DNA of 64,000 nucleotides, taken from contig NZ_CP045295.1 in assembly GCF_009363095.1 (NCBI RefSeq), positions 5,423,001-5,487,000 of the forward strand. The letters are read 5' to 3'. Shown one piece after another: positions 24,043 through 32,275 of this stretch; positions within the stretch are counted from its first letter, which is position 1; every line of letters begins with the position of its first letter. Under the pieces are notes generated by a model. That model ran no database searches, had not been told where the DNA came from, and was given only the letters and a program-made list of their open reading frames with translations. The position numbers and the translations under genes are program-made. Origin of the DNA: Paenibacillus cellulositrophicus (lineage in GTDB: Bacteria > Bacillota > Bacilli > Paenibacillales > Paenibacillaceae).

Positions 24043-26070
24043 ATGACGGGAAACCTGAACCCCCTGCTGAACGATTTGTTTGACTGGATGATCCATGCGA
24101 CGCTGCTGGCCGGTATGATGGTGGTCCTCATTTTGCTGATGAAGCGGGTGTTCGGCAGATGGCTGAAGCCCGAGTGGCATTACGCCTTGTGGCTGCTGTT
24201 AATTCTCCGATTGATCATCCCGGCCGGGCCTGAAAGTTCATTCAGCATGGGGAACCTTTTTTCCATGGCAGGGCAGGGAAACGCCTTGTTCGGGCAGCAA
24301 GCGCCGGAACCCCCTTCTTCCGGCCAAGAGCAGCCACCAATGAAGGTGAGGGAGGAGGCCGATTTATTCCCTGGCGAACTTGCGGGGGGCCATGAATCCG
24401 GAACTTCAGCTCTGGAGCAAAAGGATAGCGGGTTATCTGTCCGTTCGATCCTGATGACAGTCTGGCTGACAGGGGCGGCGCTCCTGCTGATCCGGCTTGC
24501 CATCGCGAATACCCGTTATACACGCCTGCTCGGCAGACATTCCCAAGCGGCAGACCCGGGAATGGTTCAAATGCTTGAAGAGGCTAAAGCCAGCATGGGC
24601 GTGAGGCGAAGCATCGGGCTGAAGATATCGCCCGCCGTTTCCTCGCCCACGCTGTTTGGGGTGCTGCGTCCGCGGATGATCATGCCGCCGGGCATTGCGG
24701 AGCTTGACGAGGCGCAGCAAAAGCATATTTTTTTGCACGAATTGGCGCATGCGAAAAGATGGGATATTTTGCTGAATTGGGTTGCGCAGATCCTCCTCGC
24801 CTTTCATTGGTATAATCCGCTGCTGTGGTACGGGTTCTACCGGATGCGGGAGGATCAGGAGCTGTCCGCCGATGCGCTGGCATTGAGACGGATGGATCCG
24901 AACCAAATCGCCCAGTATGGGCATACGATTCTGACGCTTTTGGAACAATACCGGACGGATGCCTATGTTCCGGGAACCGCAAGACTATCTGCTTCACGCA
25001 GGCAGCTGAGAAGGAGGATACTCATGATTAAAACGTTTAAACCGGCTTCTATCCGCTGGACGGTGATCGGTTTGGTGCTTGTGCTTGCCTTGGGCGGATG
25101 TGCCCTGACCGACGGAAAATCCACACAGGATCAGGCGTCTCCGCCGGCTGGAAGCACCAATACGGATTCGGGCACGACCCCCTCGGATGACGGGAACGGA
25201 TCGAATGGGCAGACCCAAAACGGGGAGGGACAGAACGAGCCTGGCGGCCAGACGGATTCCGGATCTGACAATGCCGGCAAGGGCGCAGGCACAGGCTCCA
25301 CTACCGGTGACAGCACCGGTTCTGCGGGTGGCGGCTCAGGCACATCCGGGACCGGCAGTGCAACAAGCGGACACCAGCAGCAGATCAAGGATATCGCCAC
25401 TTTAGCCAAGAAAGGCAGAGTAAAGGGTGCTGACTTTGTATCCGGCAAAACAACAATTGAGGACGTGCATGCCGCCTGGGGTGAGCCGGACCGGCCATGG
25501 CAGCCGACCGACCGTTACGCCTATGATTCCTACTCGCCGGGAGCGGGACGGGGCAGCTACGCTTTTGGGATCGGGCAGGGCGAAGTGGTGTACGACATCC
25601 GTTATTTCGGATCGGGTACGGATGAGAGCACCGATCTAAGCAAAATCAGTTTCCAGGAAATCGAGAATACCTTAGGCAAACCAAGCTCGGTCAAGACAAG
25701 CGGATCGGATGATGTGCTTACCTATAAAGAGGGCGATTACGAGCTGAAATTCGTCGGGCCGCATGCCACCAAGCGCTTGGATCACATTTCGGTCTATTCG
25801 CCGAAAGCGGCCCGCTCCACCATGGGCGGCGATGCGACTGCGCAATCCGGCGCAAGCGAAAACGCCGCTTCGGTACGGGCCGGGGCGCAGGCCCCTCGTG
25901 AGACGGCACCAATCTCCAAGCAAGCAGGGGCCAATGCTCAAGTTGCTGCTGTCCCGGCTGAGAGAGCAGGAAACGCTTCGGCGCCCACCGAGCAGGCAGC
26001 ACCCGGCAATAGTCCGGTCGCGGAATCCGGCCCCGTGCAGGCAGTCGTACCTTCCGGCGGAGGACGCTGA
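24043..26070 (+). CDS. M56 (BlaR1-like) membrane protease with DUF4309-like sensor region
   Basis: A 675-residue partner of the BlaI gene. The N-terminal half is a BlaR1/MecR1-type membrane zinc protease: helices at about 15-35 and 45-60, a loop, another helix near 135-155, then HELAH (232-236), the next helix pair, and a fourth helix near 340-355 ending in LALGGC, which resembles a lipobox. Instead of a penicillin-binding sensor, the extracellular part is a Ser/Gly/Thr-rich linker (about 360-450), a domain of about 130 residues with two repeats of a TTIEDVHAAWGEPD / SFQEIENTLGKPS pattern that resembles DUF4309 (about 455-585), and an Ala/Pro/Gln-rich tail. The signal it senses is therefore probably not a beta-lactam; this is inference. 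Confidence 0.82.
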   Translation: MTGNLNPLLNDLFDWMIHATLLAGMMVVLILLMKRVFGRWLKPEWHYALWLLLILRLIIPAGPESSFSMGNLFSMAGQGNALFGQQAPEPPSSGQEQPPMKVREEADLFPGELAGGHESGTSALEQKDSGLSVRSILMTVWLTGAALLLIRLAIANTRYTRLLGRHSQAADPGMVQMLEEAKASMGVRRSIGLKISPAVSSPTLFGVLRPRMIMPPGIAELDEAQQKHIFLHELAHAKRWDILLNWVAQILLAFHWYNPLLWYGFYRMREDQELSADALALRRMDPNQIAQYGHTILTLLEQYRTDAYVPGTARLSASRRQLRRRILMIKTFKPASIRWTVIGLVLVLALGGCALTDGKSTQDQASPPAGSTNTDSGTTPSDDGNGSNGQTQNGEGQNEPGGQTDSGSDNAGKGAGTGSTTGDSTGSAGGGSGTSGTGSATSGHQQQIKDIATLAKKGRVKGADFVSGKTTIEDVHAAWGEPDRPWQPTDRYAYDSYSPGAGRGSYAFGIGQGEVVYDIRYFGSGTDESTDLSKISFQEIENTLGKPSSVKTSGSDDVLTYKEGDYELKFVGPHATKRLDHISVYSPKAARSTMGGDATAQSGASENAASVRAGAQAPRETAPISKQAGANAQVAAVPAERAGNASAPTEQAAPGNSPVAESGPVQAVVPSGGGR

Positions 26071-26164
26071 TACAGGCGTCAGCCTGGCGTGCGGATCGAG
26101 ATTTCGCATTAGTTAACGAAATCAATGTATAAACGCTGCTGATATCGTGATACAGCACCATACA

Positions 26165-26200
26165 GAAACAAACCGGCTGTCCGAGATGGACAGCCGGTTT
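26165..26200 (-). terminator. Rho-independent terminator of the M42 peptidase gene
   Basis: Twelve-base perfect stem AACCGGCTGTCC / GGACAGCCGGTT, followed on the minus strand by TGTTTCTG; it may also stop the convergent M56 transcript. The 26071-26251 gap holds nothing else clear. Confidence 0.8.
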
Positions 26201-26251
26201 GGCTTTGACGGGCGTGAGCCCGGCATATGGCTTATGAAATTGGTTGGGGCG

Positions 26252-27295
26252 TTACCCGCGGATATAAGCTGCAAGCAGCTTGACCGTATTCAGCACCGCC
26301 TGCTTATGAGTGCGCTCCATTGCGTGGGAAGCGTGAACGCCCGGCCCGATCAGCGCAGCGCGAATGTTATTCCCGCCGGACAGGGCGGCGGAAGCGTCCG
26401 AGCCGTAGTGTGGATACACGTCCACGGCGTAAGGGATGCCTTCGGCTTTGGCCAGCTCGATGAGCCGGCTTGTCATCTCATAGTCGTACGGACCGGAAGA
26501 ATCCTTCGCACAGATCGAGACGTCGGTCTCCTTGCAGCTGAGGTCGTCGCCGATGCAGCCCATGTCCACGGCGATCATCTCATCGATGTCCGAAGGAATA
26601 TAGGCGGTGCCATGTCCAACTTCTTCATAGTTGGAGATCAGCAGCTTGACATTGGTGGACGGTCTCCAGTTTTCCCGTTTCATCGACTCCAGCAGGCCGA
26701 ACAGCGCCGCGACGCTGGCTTTGTCATCGATATGACGGGACTTAATATAACCGCTGTCCGTAATCGTCGCTCTCGCATCGAAGGAGACAAAGTCGCCGAC
26801 CCCGATGCCCAGCTTCAGCACGTCTTCCTTGGATTCCACCAGCTCGTCGATGCGGACCTCCATATGGTCCTCCTGGCGTTTGAAATCGCGTGCGTCGCTG
26901 TAGACATGCACCGACGGATGGGTGCTGAGAATCGTGCCGGTATAGGTTTTGCCGCTGCGCGTATGGATGACGCAGTATTCGTTCTCGATACTGTGCATCA
27001 TGAAGCCGCCGACGGACGTCAGCCGCAGCGTGCCTGAAGGCTTGACCGCTCTGACCATCGCCCCGAGGGTATCCACGTGGGCGCTCAGTGCGACCGTGCG
27101 GGAAGGATTCTCGCCCTGCACCTCCAGAATCGCTCCGCCTTTATGATTCCGGGTCAGCGGAATGCCCAGGCTAGCAGCTTCCTCCTCGATGAATTTCATA
27201 ATCTGTCCCGTAAATCCTGTAGGGCTCGGTGTATCGAGCAGCTTTTTCAAAAAGGTTAAAACGTATTGTTCATTGGGTTGTATCGACATGTTCAC
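26252..27295 (-). CDS. M42 family metallopeptidase (glutamyl aminopeptidase/endoglucanase-like)
   Basis: A cytosolic dinuclear zinc or cobalt aminopeptidase of 347 residues. The metal ligands appear in order: SAHVDTLG, RHIDDKAS, the catalytic pair NYEEVGHG, AVDMGCIG and the late VHASHAMERT. The family forms large tetrahedral dodecamers that trim peptides. GTG at 27295 is six bases after GGAGG; an ATG six bases further in (27289) is an alternative. The LapA-like gene lies 31 bases upstream on the same strand, so the two may share a transcript. Confidence 0.92.
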   Translation of the reverse strand: MNMSIQPNEQYVLTFLKKLLDTPSPTGFTGQIMKFIEEEAASLGIPLTRNHKGGAILEVQGENPSRTVALSAHVDTLGAMVRAVKPSGTLRLTSVGGFMMHSIENEYCVIHTRSGKTYTGTILSTHPSVHVYSDARDFKRQEDHMEVRIDELVESKEDVLKLGIGVGDFVSFDARATITDSGYIKSRHIDDKASVAALFGLLESMKRENWRPSTNVKLLISNYEEVGHGTAYIPSDIDEMIAVDMGCIGDDLSCKETDVSICAKDSSGPYDYEMTSRLIELAKAEGIPYAVDVYPHYGSDASAALSGGNNIRAALIGPGVHASHAMERTHKQAVLNTVKLLAAYIRG

Positions 27296-27326
27296 GGTTC
27301 TCCTCCGTTAGAATTGCATTCCTCAT

Positions 27327-27656
27327 TTACGACGGCTTCAAGCCGCCGGCGTCTTCGTCAGAGCCCGCCTTGTTCGCGGCAGGATCCGGGAAGGTATACC
27401 CCGTTTCGGCCTGGACCTGAGCCAGTTGGGCCGACAGATGTTTGACTGTTTTCTGAAGTTTGTACTGCCTGAAAATTCCGTAGGATCCGACGATGATCCC
27501 GCCGATTAGCGTACATCCGAGAATGAGCAGAATCAGCGGAATGTTCACCTCGGCAAACATAAAGTTGACCTTCACGGGATCGACGTTGATCACGGCAAAA
27601 ATCGCGGTGAGCAGCGCAAACAGAAGCCCGAATATGAGTGACCACTGCATTTTCAC
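27327..27656 (-). CDS. LapA family (DUF1049) membrane protein
   Basis: A 109-residue protein with two membrane helices (about residues 4-24 and 37-59) separated by the short loop VNVDPVKVNFMFAEVNIP, the DUF1049 pattern, followed by a cytosolic coiled-coil-like helix (KLQKTVKHLSAQLAQVQAE). E. coli LapA works with LapB in regulating LPS synthesis, but Gram-positive members have no known role. The GTG at 27656 gives the typical beginning MKMQWSLIFG, nine bases from GAGAGGG; a GTG at 27668 would overlap the ribosome site. Confidence 0.8.
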   Translation of the reverse strand: MKMQWSLIFGLLFALLTAIFAVINVDPVKVNFMFAEVNIPLILLILGCTLIGGIIVGSYGIFRQYKLQKTVKHLSAQLAQVQAETGYTFPDPAANKAGSDEDAGGLKPS

Positions 27657-27688
27657 TTTTGAAAACACCCTCTCCGGCAGACAGTAGA

Positions 27689-27721
27689 AAAATCCCCCGC
27701 CCCCGCGGGCAAGGGATTTTC
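27689..27721 (-). terminator. Rho-independent terminator of pepF
   Basis: On the minus strand AAAATCCC-TTGCCCGC / GCGGGGGC-GGGGATTTT hairpin with a T-run. Confidence 0.85.
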
Positions 27722-27740
27722 ATAAGCCTGGCCGTTCAAC

Positions 27741-29531
27741 TTATTTTGTCAGCTGTTCCATTTGCTCGATGACGCTCTCGAAGACGCTCATCGCTTCGCG
27801 GACCGGCTGCGGTGAAGACATGTCGACCCCGGCCTTTTTCAGAATATTGATCGAGAAGTCGCTGCCTCCGCTCTTCAGGAAGCCGAGGTAACGGTCGACG
27901 GCCGGCTGGCCTTCTTCCAGAATCTGCTTCGAGAAGCTGGTCGCCGCCGAGAAGCCGGTGGCGTATTTGTACACATAGAAGCTGGTGTAGAAATGGGGGA
28001 TGCGAGCCCATTCCATCTCGATATCCTTGTCGACGACCATGTCCTTGCCGTGGTATTTCACGTTCAGGTCGTAGTAGATCTCCGACAGCGCCTGAGGCGT
28101 CAATGCTTCACCCTGCTCCGCACGTTCGTGAACGAGTTTCTCGAACTCGGCGAACATCGTTTGACGGAATACCGTTGTCCGGAACTGGTCTGCATAATAA
28201 GTCAGAAGGTACATTTTTTCCTTCGGATCGGTCGATTTCTTGAGCAGGTAATCCATCAGCAGCGCTTCGTTAGTCGTGGAGGCCACTTCCGCTAAGAAGA
28301 TCGTATACTGCGCGTCACGGTATTTCAGCGCGTTGTCCGAATAATAGGAATGCAGCGCATGACCCATCTCGTGCGCCAAGGTGAACATGCTATTCAGGTT
28401 TTCCTTGTGGTTCAGCAGCACATAAGGGTGCGTGCCGTAGGCGCCCCAGCTGTAAGCGCCAGTGCGCTTGTTCTCATTTTCATAAACGTCGATCCATCCG
28501 TTGTCAAAGCCTTCCTGCAGGGAAGCCAGATAGTCCTTGCCGAGCGGCTTCAAGCCTTCGGATACGGTCTTTTTCGCCTCTTCATACGTAATGTCCATTT
28601 TGTACTCGTCGACGAGAGGGGCAAACAGATCGTACATATGCAGCTCATCCACGCCCAGCAGCTTCTTGCGCAGGTTCATGTAGCGGTGAAGCAGAGGCAG
28701 GCTTTCATGGATGGTGTCGATCAGGTTGGTATACACGTCCTTCGGAATATTGTCGCCGTAGAGGGACATTTCCAGCACGGAAGGGTACTTGCGCACATTG
28801 GCGTAGAACATGTTCTTGTTGACGTTGGCGCTCAGCGTGGACGCGATCGTGTTCTTTTGCTTGGCGTACGTTTCGTAGACCGCTTTGAACGCCCGCTCGC
28901 GGACTTCGCGGTTCGGGTTCTCCAGGAACTGAATATAGCTGCCGTGAGTCAGCTCAACTTCCTTGCCGTTCTCGTCCTTGATCTTCGGAAATTTCAGATC
29001 GGCGTTGTTCAGCATGCCGTAGATCGTCTGCGGTGCCTGGGACAGGTTGCCGACCTGGGCCAGCAGCGCTTCTTCCGCTTTGGACAGGACATGCGCTTTC
29101 TCGCGCTTCATTTCGGTCAGCGTAAATTTGTATTCGGCAAGCTGTGGATCGGCAATAAATTCGTCCAGCTTGCTGTCCGGCAGCGACAAAATTTCCGGCG
29201 TGATGAAGGAGAGGGCTTCGCCCACCTGTACGCTCATTTTTTTGGCTTTGGCCGACAGGGCCTGGTATGTAGGGTTGGCTGTATCTTCGTCGTGATGCAG
29301 GTGAGCGTACACGTATAAACGTTCCGTCTTCAGCGAGATTTCATCCTCCAGGGCGAAGCAGTCCTTCACCGCTGCCGCATTATCCAGTTTGCCTTGGAAA
29401 TCGGCGGCCTTTTTCACTTCCTGCTGAAGCTCGGCATACGTTTCGTCCCAAGCTTGCTGGCTGGCGAACAGGTCCTCAATCTTCCATTTGTGCTCGGCGG
29501 GTACTTCTGAACGTTTCGGTAATTGTTCCAT
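27741..29531 (-). CDS. pepF: Oligoendopeptidase F
   Basis: An M3-family zinc endopeptidase that degrades peptides of about 7-17 residues, normally in the cytosol. From the ATG at 29531 (AAGGAGG six bases upstream) the protein is 596 residues and begins MEQLPKRSEVP, the common family start. The metal motif is HEMGHALHSYY with the third ligand in FLAEVAST, and the helical N-terminal half closes over the cleft. The frame stays open 42 more codons upstream to a GTG at 29657 that has its own AGAGGAGG site and encodes a Sec-like signal; see the separate feature. Monocistronic with terminator. Confidence 0.93.
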   Translation of the reverse strand: MEQLPKRSEVPAEHKWKIEDLFASQQAWDETYAELQQEVKKAADFQGKLDNAAAVKDCFALEDEISLKTERLYVYAHLHHDEDTANPTYQALSAKAKKMSVQVGEALSFITPEILSLPDSKLDEFIADPQLAEYKFTLTEMKREKAHVLSKAEEALLAQVGNLSQAPQTIYGMLNNADLKFPKIKDENGKEVELTHGSYIQFLENPNREVRERAFKAVYETYAKQKNTIASTLSANVNKNMFYANVRKYPSVLEMSLYGDNIPKDVYTNLIDTIHESLPLLHRYMNLRKKLLGVDELHMYDLFAPLVDEYKMDITYEEAKKTVSEGLKPLGKDYLASLQEGFDNGWIDVYENENKRTGAYSWGAYGTHPYVLLNHKENLNSMFTLAHEMGHALHSYYSDNALKYRDAQYTIFLAEVASTTNEALLMDYLLKKSTDPKEKMYLLTYYADQFRTTVFRQTMFAEFEKLVHERAEQGEALTPQALSEIYYDLNVKYHGKDMVVDKDIEMEWARIPHFYTSFYVYKYATGFSAATSFSKQILEEGQPAVDRYLGFLKSGGSDFSINILKKAGVDMSSPQPVREAMSVFESVIEQMEQLTK

Positions 29532-29657
29532 CGGAATCCTCCTTGACTGTTGGGTTAATATGAATCGGGCTCCGTGTGAAGAAGCCGCAGGAGGAACAAA
29601 TAGGACCGAGAGCATGCTGATGGCGACGGCAAGCTTCAGGGTCTTCGAGTATTTCAC
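29532..29657 (-). other. In-frame signal-peptide-like extension of pepF with its own start
   Basis: GTG at 29657 lies nine bases after AGAGGAGG. The 42 extra residues begin MKYSKTLK, continue with a hydrophobic core LAVAISMLSVLFV and a PPAASS cleavage-like region, and end in QQSRRIP just before the internal ATG. The codons that form the internal AAGGAGG site encode the SRRI part. This would give a longer, possibly exported form. Confidence 0.55.
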
Positions 29658-29731
29658 GAAAGGGGGCCTCCTCTGACGGTCTGTCTTGAAGAAATATACC
29701 CCTTAGTATGACCTTACCCGAAAAAGATTAT

Positions 29732-29926
29732 TTATCCTCCATTAGGGCTGGAACCCATGGTAAGCAAATTGTATACAATAAGGAAAAAGGCAACCAGGAT
29801 CATGATGAGGGCGAAGATGGCCATACCGCGCTTCAGCTTCGGCGGGATCGTATCCTTCCTCATGATCAAGACTGCGCCTAAACAGAAGGCCAAAATAACA
29901 AAGACCAGGACGCTGCCGTATTCCAT
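29732..29926 (-). CDS. Small two-helix membrane protein (64 aa)
   Basis: Begins MEYGSVLVFVILAFCLG, with membrane helices at about residues 4-22 and 36-56 joined by a basic loop RKDTIPPKLKRG. The start lies seven bases after the stop of the upstream gene (29933-30166), pointing to co-transcription. I do not recognise the family; the pattern of short loop and hydrophobic ends suggests a real small membrane protein. Confidence 0.65.
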   Translation of the reverse strand: MEYGSVLVFVILAFCLGAVLIMRKDTIPPKLKRGMAIFALIMILVAFFLIVYNLLTMGSSPNGG

Positions 29927-29932
29927 CCTGAA

Positions 29933-30166
29933 TTATACCTCTTTAAACGCATTCATGATTTGACGCCATTCATCCTCGTTGCCCTGGTAATCTTCCTTCG
30001 GAAAGCGGTTGTTCACCCACTGCATCATGGCCGGACGGCTCATAAAGGTGTGGGTCTCTTCGCCCCATTGATCGGAAATTTCCCGCAGGACGATGTAGCG
30101 GCCCTGGACCTCGACAGTCATCATGTTCCATTTGTCTTTTTTGTATATTTCATGTTTTTTGATCAT
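29933..30166 (-). CDS. Conserved hypothetical protein (77 aa)
   Basis: A soluble basic protein beginning MIKKHEIYKKDKW and containing TVEVQGRYIVLREISDQWGEETHTF and WVNNRFPKEDY. The ATG at 30166 follows GGAGA at seven bases; the frame is open further upstream to 30226, but that part is not protein-like. I do not recognise a domain. It precedes a 64-residue membrane protein gene on the same strand with a seven-base gap, so the two probably form a small operon. Confidence 0.65.
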   Translation of the reverse strand: MIKKHEIYKKDKWNMMTVEVQGRYIVLREISDQWGEETHTFMSRPAMMQWVNNRFPKEDYQGNEDEWRQIMNAFKEV

Positions 30167-30272
30167 GTCGCATTCTCCGTTTGGTCTTTTGGTAAAATGA
30201 TACCGCAGAGGCTTGTGTAAAAGCAAATAAGAAAAACGTCATCCATGCATAATTCATTAAAGACAGGCAGCA

Positions 30273-30362
30273 ATTAGCGGTAGTTTTTCTTGCGATAACG
30301 GGATGGTTCAGCCTGGATGAGATTTACAAATGCCATTCCTTAAAAAGAAGCTTCGGACGAAA
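30273..30362. repeat. Dispersed repeat, copy A (upstream of cspA)
   Basis: The first 39 bases (from ATTAGCGG to GGTTCAG) match copy B at 58820 at 34 of 39 positions, in the same orientation, and weaker similarity continues for about 50 more bases. It can fold: GGGATGG (30300-30306) pairs with CCATTCC downstream and TTCA with TGAG inside. It ends just before the cspA promoter. No gene is seen in it. Confidence 0.6.
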
Positions 30363-30370
30363 AAGAGCGA

Positions 30371-30399
30371 TTGCATTGTCAAAGTTCATGAAGTATAAT
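30371..30399 (+). promoter_or_regulatory. Sigma-A-type promoter of the cold-shock gene
   Basis: TTGCAT, 17-base spacer and TATAAT, giving a leader of about 40 bases. Confidence 0.65.
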
Positions 30400-30444
30400 G
30401 TACTTATTCGCCACAGATGGCGGTATTTTTAGGAGGTTGTTCAT

Positions 30445-30642
30445 TTGAAAGGTACAGTTAAATGGTTTAACGCAGAAAAAGGCTATGGCTTTATCCAAGT
30501 TGAAGGCGGCGAGGACGTATTCGTACATTTCTCCGCAATCCAAGGAGACGGCTTCAAAACTTTGGACGAAGGTCAAGAAGTTGAATTCGAAATTACTGAA
30601 GGCAACCGTGGCCCTCAAGCTGCTAACGTAATCAAATTATAA
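30445..30642 (+). CDS. Cold-shock protein, CspA family
   Basis: A 65-residue single cold-shock domain that binds single-stranded RNA and DNA and melts mRNA structure. It begins MKGTVKWFNAEKGYGFI (RNP1) and contains VFVHFSAI (RNP2). Translation starts at TTG (30445) after AGGAGG. Its own promoter and a GCACAGT/ACTGTGC terminator make it a single-gene unit. Base use is lower in GC and closer to optimal codons than its neighbours, as expected for a highly expressed gene. Confidence 0.97.
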   Translation: MKGTVKWFNAEKGYGFIQVEGGEDVFVHFSAIQGDGFKTLDEGQEVEFEITEGNRGPQAANVIKL

Positions 30643-30696
30643 GATTGACTCCGGTAACGGATTTCTTATAAGTTTTGGTTAACAATTGCTTATTAC

Positions 30697-30728
30697 GCAC
30701 AGTTCTCATGCGGGGACTGTGCCTTTTT
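30697..30728 (+). terminator. Rho-independent terminator of the cold-shock gene
   Basis: GCACAGT / ACTGTGC stem followed by CTTTTTG. Confidence 0.85.
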
Positions 30729-30756
30729 GTTATCATATATTTTTCTGAAATAAGAA

Positions 30757-30804
30757 GAGCCCGTTTTCTTCCGTTCTCCGCGGTTAGAAAATGGGCTTTT
30801 TTTG
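30757..30804. terminator. Second hairpin terminator between cspA and the MFS gene
   Basis: AGCCCGTTTTCT / AGAAAATGGGCT stem with TTTTTTT on the plus side and CTTCTTATTT on the minus side; probably used in both directions. Confidence 0.75.
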
Positions 30805-30809
30805 AAGGT

Positions 30810-32003
30810 TTACATCTTGCGGCTGTCCATTGAAGCGCCCGGAACCTTGGTATTTCCGAGCAGGTGTCTCGCCAAAAAACCGGCGCAGGCGACCAGAGCC
30901 AGCCCTGCGGCGATGAAATAGAAGGTTGTGCGCCCGGTCTGCTCATACAGCACGCCGCCGAACGTTCCGCTGACGAGCCCGGCTGCGCTCGACCATACGA
31001 TCGTAAACAGCGCAAGTCCCGTCGCCCGGAATTCATCCGGAATGATTCGGGTGATGTATCGGACCGCCGTCACATAGTAGATGCCGAAGGTTACGCTGTG
31101 TAAAGTCTGGACCGCGATGACCGTTCCGGGGTGATCGGCGATCGACATCAAGAAAAAGCGCAGAGCGAACATCAGCGCGGCAAGGGCGAGGAGCGGCAGC
31201 TCCTTGAAACGCTCTCCGAAGCGGCTGAGCAGGAAGAAGACCGGAATTTCGCTGAGGGCTGCCGCGAGCAGGGACCAGCCGATCAGCCCCTCGCTAGCGC
31301 CCATGCTTTTGAGCGTCAGGGTCAGGAACGCTTCATTCATCCGGTAGGGGAGGGCGAGACAGAATACGCCTGCGAAAAACCACAGCACTTCTTTTTGCCG
31401 AAGCACGTTCCACAAGCCCCTCCATTCCATCTTCTGACCGTTCGTTTTGACGCCGTCCCTGAGCCTTGTGGCGAGCAGGAGGCAGGCCCCAGCAATGATG
31501 ATGGCCAGAAGCAGCGTTCGGGAAATGCCGAAGTTGCCAAGAACATAGCCGATGGACAGGGCGAAGAAGGCATAGCCGATCGAACCGAAGACCCGGATGA
31601 CGATAAAGTTTTTCCCGTGCCTCTGGGCGGTTTGGATCGACATCGTATCCGACAGCGGAAATACCGGATAGTAGAAAAAGTAGAAGACCGTAATCAACGC
31701 GAATACCGCATAAAAGGAAGAAGTGGCCGACAGGAGTAGCCCCATACCCAGCTGTCCGGCAAACAGCAGAAGCATCATCTTTTTGGTCGTCCGGTAGCGG
31801 TCGCTGGCCATGCTCCAAAACATGTTGGAGAAGATGGAGATGAAGGGCCCGACGGCGTACAGATAGCCGACCTGTGAGCTGCTGAAGCCCAAGTGGCTGA
31901 AGTAAAGCTGGAAGTAGGAGGCGACCAGGACGCTGGTCCCATAGATGGTAAAGGTGAATGCCCTTTGCCAATTGACGTCTGGCGTCGATTGTTCTAGTTT
32001 CAT
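30810..32003 (-). CDS. MFS transporter (MFS_1-like/PPP-type)
   Basis: A 397-residue twelve-helix transporter of the MFS_1-like group, related to HcaT and B. subtilis YwbF. It opens with KLEQSTPDVNWQRAFTFTIYG and has the motif WSMASDRYRTTKKM after helix 2; the central loop is short. The ATG at 32003 is chosen because the upstream part (to 32051) lacks homology; its GGGGT ribosome site is moderate. Transcribed toward cspA and ended by a shared hairpin. Substrate not predictable. Confidence 0.8.
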   Translation of the reverse strand: MKLEQSTPDVNWQRAFTFTIYGTSVLVASYFQLYFSHLGFSSSQVGYLYAVGPFISIFSNMFWSMASDRYRTTKKMMLLLFAGQLGMGLLLSATSSFYAVFALITVFYFFYYPVFPLSDTMSIQTAQRHGKNFIVIRVFGSIGYAFFALSIGYVLGNFGISRTLLLAIIIAGACLLLATRLRDGVKTNGQKMEWRGLWNVLRQKEVLWFFAGVFCLALPYRMNEAFLTLTLKSMGASEGLIGWSLLAAALSEIPVFFLLSRFGERFKELPLLALAALMFALRFFLMSIADHPGTVIAVQTLHSVTFGIYYVTAVRYITRIIPDEFRATGLALFTIVWSSAAGLVSGTFGGVLYEQTGRTTFYFIAAGLALVACAGFLARHLLGNTKVPGASMDSRKM

Positions 32004-32197
32004 GATCCAATACCCCGATGTTTTTGTGATTTTTGTGCAAAAAGTCACCATGCAGCACGATGCCGCCCGCTATACTATAGATGAGCATATGCTGCTGCGG
32101 TGAATCTTTCAGCTTACCTTTTCGAGGAGATCTGGGCACACTCCTTTAATTGGACACATATTGTTGTAAAAAAAGGGAGGATTCATGCACGGTTTAT

Positions 32198-32226
32198 TTG
32201 TGCAAATTCCAGGACCATATTATAAT
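32198..32226 (+). promoter_or_regulatory. Promoter of the curcumene synthase-pfkA pair
   Basis: TTGTGC, 17-base spacer, TATAAT, 50 bases before the TTG start. Confidence 0.6.
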
Positions 32227-32275
32227 AAAAGACATTAGGATCGATACAAGTAGACAACAATGTGGAGGCACCGTC

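Noticed and set aside
23651..26070. Beta-lactam resistance operon
   Set aside because: No beta-lactamase or penicillin-binding gene, and the sensor part is not PBP-like.
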